Program-made: the position numbers and the translations under genes | Assembly: GCA_016490735.1 (NCBI GenBank) | Contig: JAEMWC010000020.1 | Coordinates: 689,501-753,500, forward strand | Reading direction: 5' to 3' | From: Pachyseris speciosa | Taxonomy: Eukaryota; Cnidaria; Anthozoa; Scleractinia; Pachyseridae | Length of the DNA: 64,000 nucleotides | Shown: in pieces, positions 56,110-64,000 of the stretch | How the letters are laid out: each line of letters opens with the position of its first letter | Position numbering within the stretch: position 1 is the first letter of the stretch | Notes under the pieces: generated by a model | Databases searched by the model: none | The model's input: the letters and a program-made list of their open reading frames with translations, nothing else | Told to the model about the DNA's origin: nothing

Positions 56110-56360
56110 ATAGGTCATATCTTAAGCTTCAAATTCGTGTAAAAATATTGTTAAGACATCGCATTTACCGCCATTAAAAAATTTTGGAAACCTGTAATAA
56201 TTCATGTACGGTACGATTAGCGGGAACATTGTCACCTAATTTTAATGACGAACGCGAAAGAGATTCTGATCTTGTTTGGGCGTTTTCGTGAACGGTCCTT
56301 CAGAAATACAATAAGTTGAAGTGCGTAGCTTTCCAGAGAGACCAAAATCATTTCAGCTGC
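56110..56360 (+). repeat. Diverged repeat, partner at 55165-55410
   Basis: See partner. Confidence 0.65.
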
Positions 56361-56814
56361 TAGAAATTTCCTTGATAAATCCTTCCCCTGCTTTCGCTTC
56401 ACTGTACATGGCACTCGGCTCGTGTATGCAGTGGATCCTAAAATGATGATCCATCCCATCGTGACAAAATAAAAGGCCTTTTTGAAACACGTTATTCGCA
56501 AGGACAACAAATTTTCCCCAATTTTCAAGCATTCAAGTACGTTTTCGTAAGCAATTCATCGACATCATGCAAGAGAAGAATCAGGATTCGCGTCCACCCG
56601 CCATTTTTACCGACACGGGAAAAGTACGCTCACCACCCCACTTGGATACACATTTTAAAAAATGCTTCCCCCGGATAACGGCCATATTGGGCGTGGTATC
56701 TGGCAGAGGCTCCCTCTCTCGCCCCCTCACTTCTTTTACGCCCGCGTGTACCTCGCTGAGCGGATTCACCTCCTTGAGCCACTGCGGAGGAGAGGGCCTA
56801 ATCTGCCAATGCAA
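56361..56814. other. No supported gene
   Basis: Three 60-90-codon frames overlap on both strands at 56567-56853; none is recognisable. The duplicated segment begins at about 56815. Confidence 0.35.
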
Positions 56815-57002
56815 TGTTCTGTAAGCAACTGCGCGCGAAAGGGCATTCATTAAAAGGCGCAGATTGACAGCTGTGTTTGTCCTTCGTCTCCCTGGCTAGT
56901 TTCTCCGTCAGACTACGAAATCGAGCTGATACACAATTATTATGAACAAAACGATTCACACGGATCGGTTTTCTCTTGTTTCCGGCCGGTCCGTTGTTTG
57001 AT

Positions 57003-57670
57003 TAACCCATTGGCACCCGTGCCGGCCAAAACCGGCCGCAAAAAACTCCTATGCTTCAAGACATTGCAACTTTCTGAATCGCACGAATATTGCCTTAACT
57101 GCTAGTTGTGAGCACGAAATGGAATGTCCTTTAAATTTGAATATCCAATAAACGCAAGAAACGTAGCGATTTTTACCAAATAAATATTTGGACAAGAACG
57201 AAACTGACCGTTTTCAACGTCAAAGAGAAACGACGAAAATGCTCCTTTTTGCCTTTATGTTTTTTAAAGAAATCATCGTCGAAAAACCAAACTTCAATCA
57301 TCATAACGAAATTCAGTCCTTGTTCTAGCTTAGAAATGACTTTTTTTGTTCATATTCTTCTTCCGAGTGTAGATAAAGCCTTTTGTTCCGGTGCATTCGG
57401 GGCTGACCGCCATTTTCAAAAATTTCTGCTTGTGGTCATCTTCAGTGCTCACAAATTCCAAAATATGCGGCGGTAGGTCGAGAAATCCATCAATAGTCGA
57501 GTCCCAAAGGTACTAAGTGTTCGACCGGCCAAATTCCCAGTTCGTCGAGTAGCAAACCAAATTCGACAACAAAGTACATCACCTTGCTTGATTCTTTGAG
57601 AAAGTGGACTCTTAGCTACCATCACGCTTAATGATGCTCATCAGGCAGCCACTAAAGAGTTGTAGCAGTG
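57003..57670. mobile_element. Inserted or replaced block upstream of exon 1, with a piggyBac-like border
   Basis: Absent from the paralogue (compare 33222-33300). It starts TTAACCCATTGGCACCC after gtttga. TTAA followed by CCC is typical of a piggyBac-type end, but the matching right end (GGGTTAA) is not seen, so the element may be truncated or the resemblance accidental. It replaces the 5' UTR and first codons of the paralogous exon 1. Confidence 0.35.
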
Positions 57671-59698
57671 GTTGGATGGTTGGAACATTAGCCGGAGTTG
57701 TCTTGTTCGCTGTAAAAGGTTAGTGTTGCATTGTATATGCTTGGTTTGTAATACAGTTTTGCAACAAAACTAGAAATAATGATAATAGTTTTCGGGTAGA
57801 CAATCTATATTGTACATATTATTTGACGGAAGGATTTTTTTCCTTTTCCCTGCTTGTATTTTCATTTTCTTTAAATGTAAATTGATGATGCTGTTGGGGC
57901 TGGGGTATCTATTTCCGTCTCGATATATGAACGGTAGAATCAAGCACCATGCAAAGTACTTGTTAGGCAAGAAGCAGGAGTTCTCTTTCCCTCGTAATGG
58001 CTGGCCTGAGTTGCTTTCAAATTGAGACATCGCCGGCTTGACATTCGACCAACAATTAACACCACTAACTTGAAAGCGGAACAACTCTTGTAATGAAGTC
58101 GTAAAAACTTCTAAAATACATATTTGTGGCCATATTGTAGCAGCTAGGCGCTCGAAAAGAACAGATAGGAAACTCAAGAAGTCGAGTCATTGAGGATATA
58201 AGCGTGTTCTTTAGTTATGAGTAATTACCGAATGTTGATTTTACCTTTATAAGGCCTTTACTCCAAAAAAGACCGCCAACGCTTTCACTGTTGCGTAGTT
58301 AGGCTTTCAAGAAATCAATTGCATCAAAAAACACGGCTTATACAAGATTTCGATAGGGTAAAAGTGAGTGTGTCGTGCCAAGACCTTTTAGACACGTTAA
58401 TTGATGAAGATTCGTGGATAAATTTGCAAGGAAATCGATGCACCACATCAAAAAGCATTCTATGTTGAAGCCACTGACTGGTGTAGTCGCGCAGAAGAAG
58501 AGTGATTCACGATGTGGCGGAAACACAGTTAGTTTTATTTTCTCACTCAGTCATAACCGCGGCCAATGCAACAAACAGTTGCAACAGTTTCAATGCAACA
58601 GTTTCTTTTTTCAAATTGGTTATCTGGCTTACGCCCTGACTATTAATTAATAATTATTAATAACCACGTTTACCTTGTGTTTATGGGACGCTTTTAAATG
58701 TCTGAATAAAGTTAAGTATATTTAGTGCTGTTTGCCAGTGAAACATCCCACTCAGTATCATTAATAAACAGCTGAACAGAAGAAAATCAGCGTCACACTG
58801 CATAGTTTAATGTTGGATGGTAACCTGCTGAAAACAGCCTGGCTTTTCAATTTACCCAAGCTGAGCTCGATAATTTAAACTCAAATAGGAAAATGGAAAT
58901 GCTTTATGTGCGAAGAATTTGATAGCTGCAAAAACTGTCAGCTTTTCAGAAGCTTTTGCCATGCTTTATCGCCGCAAGATTGTAACAGACAAGCGCGTTT
59001 TCGAGAATTGTTTTCAGAATAAGATTCCGGAAGGTGAAATGCTTGTTTAGTTACAGCATACTTTTTAGCTTCGTGTTCGCTTTAATTTTTAAATTATTTC
59101 AGCATCCTTTCGAGGCGCCAAACAGCCTCGAAGTCATAATCATTGTTAACCGCTAATAAAAATCAATCTTGAATCCATAATGAAACCGGAATAATATTTT
59201 AGGTAAATAAAACAGAGCGAACAAAAAAAGTTCTCGTGTTTAACCAGCTGGAAAAGGCATCTCTAGACCTGACGCTTCTGCTTTTACCGAAAAGTTGATT
59301 ACAGAAACAACCGTAAACATAAAAATATTATTCATGTGGAGGTTATCGTCATAAAAGCAGAATGAATAGAGGTGAATATTAATTTCAATCTTGCGCACGA
59401 TACGAATCACTTCCGCGTTGATGACGTTGCCATACAACGCCTAATTTTGTACCTAATTTCTAACCTACTGTTTATTAATAACTCGGCGACGGTTTTCGGT
59501 TATTCTCCTGCGCAAATTTGAACTCTAATTTAATTTGCCATAAATGCAACAAAGATCTATATTGTCAGCCTCAAGTGATGAAAAAATTTCGAAGCGAGTA
59601 TTTAATTATACATGCCTAAAGACCTGTTGAAACGAAAGGTGATATGAAATGGAGGAATAAACGTGAAAGATAAAATTATAATGCAACCAACCTGCTTG

Positions 59699-59985
59699 TA
59701 GCCTCCTTCGCAGAAGTTGTTTGCGTCGGTCCTATTCTCCCTCCCCACCAACATCTGCTGAACTGAGCCGAACATTCCATTCCCATTGTGTCTGAGCATC
59801 CAATCAGGAGGGAGAATAGAACCGACACAAACAACGGCCGCGAAGGAGGCTACGGGAACTCAGCTACCGAAATTTAAAAGCCACGATGTGATTGGTCAAT
59901 TCCTGGAATGGAATGTCCGGCTCGGTTCAGCAGACGTTGGTGGGGAGGGAGAATAGGACCGACTCAAACAACGGCTGCGAAGGAG
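59699..59985. mobile_element. Foldback MITE (tagcctcc family), paralogous to 35272-35605
   Basis: Same position in intron 1 of the second copy; lacks the 35-bp hairpin. Starts tagcctccttcgcagaagtt and ends acggctgcgaaggagtcga. Confidence 0.8.
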
Positions 59986-60635
59986 TCGAACCTGTTTGCT
60001 AACGAAATAGAAAAATAAAGGAGAGGATTTTGGGGGACGAGTTCTATCCATCCAGCTGGATTTTTTAGCTGGATGAAGCCCTATCTCCTGAAAGCTTATA
60101 CTATCACGTCACGTGATCCATTTTAACCAATAACGGATCAGTCATGGAGAAAATTTAGCGGTGAATTTTTCTATTCTTAGCTGGAGCAAATTGGGTCAAG
60201 TGAGGCACTTTTGCCAATCCGAGCTGAAAAGCGAAAATATAAGAATTATAAATTGGTCTATACTGATGAACATTTCGTTCGTGTTCATAATGCAATTTGT
60301 CCTTTGCACCTTATTATGTGTTCTTGTTGTAAATGAGCTCGATCTTTATCAATTTGTTTTTAGTGGCGTTAGGAGCAGATTACGTTCTCATGAGGACAGT
60401 CAATTTTCGCGTAGAGCGTGGGCAGCAGCTTACAGTGACAGGTGCTCTTAATTTATTCCTTTCTTCGATTATTTGTTGTCTGATATTTAACAATTACTGT
60501 GTTTTCTTTACTGCCTGTTTGAAGTCAAAAGTAAAAAATCGAGAGACATCAGTGTTCATTTCAAATTGAGAGCTTTCCAAATACGATACGACAGTCAGGA
60601 GCGAATCAGCTGCCGTAAACATATAGTCGTTTTGT

Positions 60636-60666
<31 letters not shown>

Positions 60667-61931
60667 CAGAGTTTTGATTGGCTTACAGGCCATGAGATTT
60701 TAGTCATTACACCACCGGCCATATTTGAAAACATGGCGGCAACTGGATCGCTTACCGGACTTTCTTGCACTGATGAAATTTGCAAAATCTATCAAGTTGT
60801 TTAGATTGTTTCTTGTTAATTATGGGATGATTATGGCCAACACCCTACTACGCGTCTCGTTGGCTATCTACCTCCTCGTATTCGAAACAAGCTCGTAAAA
60901 TATACCTATATAATCAAATTGGTGAAACTTCAATGTTTTTGTATTCTTGTTTAGAATATTATTTACTCATTTTTAGAATGCCAATACACGGTTGAAACAT
61001 TGAACTCTTCTGAATTTACTTCATCCTCCTGTTGTAGGAGGATCACTCAGTGTTATTTCGTTTAATTACTCCCCTAGGTTACTACAAATACTGTCGCAGT
61101 TCCACCCATTGCCCCAGCTGCATACGGCAAATTTACCTTAACGCATTCACGAAAAGCGTTTGCCTGGCCAGCATAGGAAAGTCAAAACTCGATTGCAAAG
61201 AGAATCACTTCAGTAAGAAATTTACCGCTCCAAATAAAGCAGGCACTTATGTTATCAGGGTAATGAGTTGAAATGATAGTGACCTTAACTACTAGCCGTT
61301 ACTAGCCGTCGTCGTACGTTGAACGACACAGCAACGAATGGTAAGAAGAGCTGGCACAAAACATTAGGTTTAATGGGCAAAAGAAATGGCCCTGTTAGTT
61401 TATTTCACACTTAAAGTCCATTTCATTGCTATCCTCTCAAAAACATCAAAGTGAAATAACCGTTTTATAGGTTTAACGAAAAATGTGAAACCACCACGGC
61501 AATTTTTTCTTTCATTTTTTTACGTTTATAGCTCATTTGCGACTGAATTTTAATCCGGTTAAAACTCGTTTGAGATGCAATTTTTCGCACATTTCTTTAT
61601 TTATTTCTTGCTCTACTGAAAGTGCAATGTTTGTTCCCCAAGGCTTCGTCTTCCAAACGCAATTGTGAACCAAGTGCAAATTCTGCGCGATTTTGCTCAG
61701 TACGTTTGTTGATGCAAGTCCGAATCCAGATGATTTTCGAATATTTTAAGGTTTTGTCTCCACAAGGTCATGCATGTCTCGCATGCTTTTGGCTGGTTAA
61801 AATCTATATTTGTACTTAGTTGTTTACTTTTACTTTAAACGCTACAGACCGCGTTTGAAGTAATGGAAGAGTTGTTGGTACTGTCTTGGTTCAAGGTTAG
61901 TCACAACGTTCCGTTCGTTTTGAGGTCAAAT

Positions 61932-62341
61932 GGGCCATTTCCTAAACAAGTAAGGGCCTAGGAACGAATCCAAACTTCATTGAAAATCAATGAAATTGGA
62001 CTAAATAGATTCTCACATGAAAGGGTATTTCAGAATAAGTAGTTTCAGCAAGTTTGAGTGTGTTTGGTTAAAAAGCCGCCAGATAACAAGCATTTAAAAC
62101 TTAAAAAAATCCCATACAAATGTCTCTATTTCGGAAATTGTGTCCCTCAAAACCATACAAAGTCTCTAATTTTCACAATTTTCAAACGCATTTTTTTTTT
62201 CAGCTCCAATTCAATGAACAGCGTCAAAGCTGGTTAGGTGACCATTTTTGAGATGCTCTTTCATGCAGTGGAAACAATTTTTTCCAATCGATAAATTTTA
62301 AAACGTCGTTCCCAGACCCTGACTCGTTTAGAATATGGCCC
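61932..62341. mobile_element. 410-bp MITE inserted in intron 4 of the second copy
   Basis: Ends gggccatttcc and gaatatggccc, flanked by AT on each side. Copy 1 has the uninterrupted site 'ggtcaaattcatgg' at 37502-37515, which shows the insertion postdates the duplication. Same family as 25799-26192. Confidence 0.9.
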
Positions 62342-63131
62342 ATTCATGAAACAAGTACCTTTAATTATCTTTAACCGAATTGCTCGTAGAACATCAAGAA
62401 AACCAGTAATAGCCTGTGGGATGTTAAAGAACCCATACACTGTTCGAAAAGAGCAGGGGACTTAGTCCCTGGTGTGGTGGTCTATCTATGCCAGTATGTG
62501 GTCGGCCTGGCTGGATTAGCTTGAAGGGCTTCTGAGCGAAAGAGACCACAATAAATATACAGCAAGAAGTCAGGCTACTTGCCGGGTGCTGGAACTCCCT
62601 TACCTTACCAACTATAGACTTTGACAAACGAGGACAGTTGACGCGGTGACACGTTGCTGGTGATGTTTCTCGGGGAAGCAAACGAGCGGCACACAAAACG
62701 AATGTTGTCTTTCCATGTTGCCAAAACTAGGAAACATTTGTTACGCGCACAAACTGTTTCAGAAAAAATATCAGGAACATATTTTATGTCTATACCTAGT
62801 CTCGGACACAAGTTTTTTGCCCTCAACTGTAATGTTGTGTACGCGGACAAACAGGGAAACATTTGTGTTCGCAACAATGTGTCCTCGTTTGCCAGGGCCT
62901 TATAATGTAAATTTGACGAGTTTTGCACAAAGCAAAGGAAAACTGGGATAAGTAGGCCCAATTTTTTTAGAGGGGTGGGGGGGGGGGGGGGGGAGCGGAG
63001 GGGGTCTTTGCTTGCAGTACTTCTCTCTGCCTTTTAGAGTCTTCTTAAAAACTTAACTTACCAGCAATGAACCATTCAACAGCGGGCCCGCTGTAGAAGC
63101 TTTGGGTTTTCATATGATTTTCTTTTCGTAG

Positions 63132-63377
63132 AACCACCCTCCATAGTGAACAAGACCAGCTCACCAGCTGTTTTTGTTGGGGACTCTTTGATTCTTTATT
63201 GTTCCGCTCATGGCTATCCTCAGCCGGCAATCCGCTGGTATAAAGACGGCAATCTCTTTCGTACAAACACGAGCATGCAGTTCCCCTTACTTCAACAGTC
63301 TGACTCAGGACTCTATCTCTGTAACGCGTCCAGTGTTGCCGGTAGTGATACATTTGAAGTGCAAGTCCTGGTACGAG
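63132..63377 (+). CDS. Ig-domain exon of the second copy
   Basis: All Ig landmarks are intact (LILYC, IRWYKDG, DSGLYLC), with acceptor and donor as in copy 1. Changes include PTAF to PAVF, SLQ to SMQ and SSIAG to SSVAG. Confidence 0.85.
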
Positions 63378-64000
63378 GTAGGTCAGATAAGTGTGGGGCT
63401 GATGGTATTAAGATTTTTCCGATTATAACACCGCCGTCAAAATCCAGATAAAGAATAAAAATGTTCATTTCTTTTTCAGAAAGAAGACCTATCTTAACTC
63501 AAAATGTCTCAATGAATAATGCTGGTAAGTTAATTCAAAAGTGAGCAATAACTACCTGTAGCGCCATATCAGTTGAACGTTTTCTATTATACAGCTGCAC
63601 TTCTCCCAGTGACGATGAGACCGTCACTACAAGCTTAAGGTTGGATGCTTTTTCACGCGTCTTACACGCGTTATAACGCTATAGCGTGAAATATATAATC
63701 TGCCTAGCCACTACTTCAGTGCAAAGCAATTACCTTTATGTGTCGCCTTTGGTGTCAGTTTGTTATTTGGTTGCCTTTTTCCATGCCTTTTTTCACATCT
63801 TCTCTTTCTCAACAGTGACTCGGTGATTTTCACAGTCTCTCTCACACATGACGTCTTCTCACGTGACCACGCATGGGATGTAGTCTTGGCTTGGATCTTG
63901 CCTCACTATGCCAGCCTTCTGAGCCATGAGCCCAAGACAAACATCTCCAGTCCCCACCCTGGACAGTATAATCTTGTGGTAGGTTATATACGGTCAGCAG

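Larger units (their letters stand above)
57676..63978 (+). pseudogene. Second copy of the Ig-domain gene, probably decayed
   Basis: Exon equivalents: 57676-57718 (E1, possible ATG within a changed context), 60364-60441 (E2), 61078-61259 (E3), about 61836-61895 (E4 remnant), 63132-63377 (E5, Ig), 63480-63528 (E6), 63595-63639 (E7) and 63816-63978 (E8). The gene then leaves the window. E4 has lost its acceptor and first 13 or so codons, including the Cys, and has TGA at 61856-61858 where copy 1 has TCA. Skipping E4 would shift the frame (phase 0 to 1). E5-E8 remain open and nearly identical to copy 1. A truncated or alternative product cannot be excluded without transcripts. Confidence 0.65.
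56815..64000 (+). repeat. Segmental duplication, unit 2 (runs off the window)
   Basis: Collinear with 33050-39124. Differences include a ~670-bp replacement upstream of exon 1, loss of the 424-bp intron-3 element, and gain of the 410-bp MITE. Confidence 0.9.

Noticed and set aside
56567..56853. Three overlapping frames upstream of the second gene copy
   Set aside because: They shadow each other on both strands, and the last part is the non-coding start of the duplicated segment.

Overview
The window looks like nuclear DNA of an anthozoan cnidarian, most probably a stony coral. The evidence is AT-rich sequence, short phase-1 exons separated by kilobase introns, tRNA-derived SINEs, many small inverted-repeat (MITE-like) elements, C-terminal pieces of cnidarian-type LINE reverse transcriptases, and one intronless class A GPCR. 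There are no bacterial operons, rRNAs, CRISPR arrays or prophages. The species assignment is inference.

Layout. From 0 to 9 kb there are two minus-strand first exons (1354-1087 and 8071-7825). They encode paralogous small membrane proteins with an arginine-rich tail. A SINE, a 1.2-kb inverted-repeat element and small repeats lie between and around them. From 10.8 to 12.8 kb are the last exons of an unrecognised plus-strand gene, ending 355 bp before a 4-kb non-autonomous transposon (copy A). From 17 to 33 kb is mostly MITEs, a twin-primed SINE fragment, a LINE fragment and one possible minus-strand gene (27284-26415).

The core of the window is a 13-exon plus-strand gene, 33286-49981. I assembled it from splice sites, and every intron phase agrees. 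It encodes a 516-residue secreted protein: signal peptide, Cys-rich beta-sandwich-like region, one I-set-like Ig domain, a DUF11-like repeat region and a C-terminal part with Asp-box-like motifs. A second, incomplete copy starts at 57.7 kb and runs off the right edge. That copy has a damaged exon 4 with an in-frame stop and an altered exon 1, so it looks like a decaying paralogue. Comparing the copies gives clean empty sites for several transposon insertions.

The first copy's introns carry transposon copy B (39.2-43.3 kb), a dimeric SINE whose target-site duplication contains the splice acceptor of exon 10, and a large foldback element. The foldback element is built from a 25-bp minisatellite in opposite orientations, with telomere-like repeats in its interior. 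The gene ends tail-to-tail with a two-exon minus-strand gene (50772-49978), and the two reading frames overlap by four bases. The GPCR (53433-54452) and a LINE fragment with an (AAT)n tail lie between the two copies of the Ig gene.

The gene models come from reading splice signals and frames by eye. No transcript or database evidence was available.
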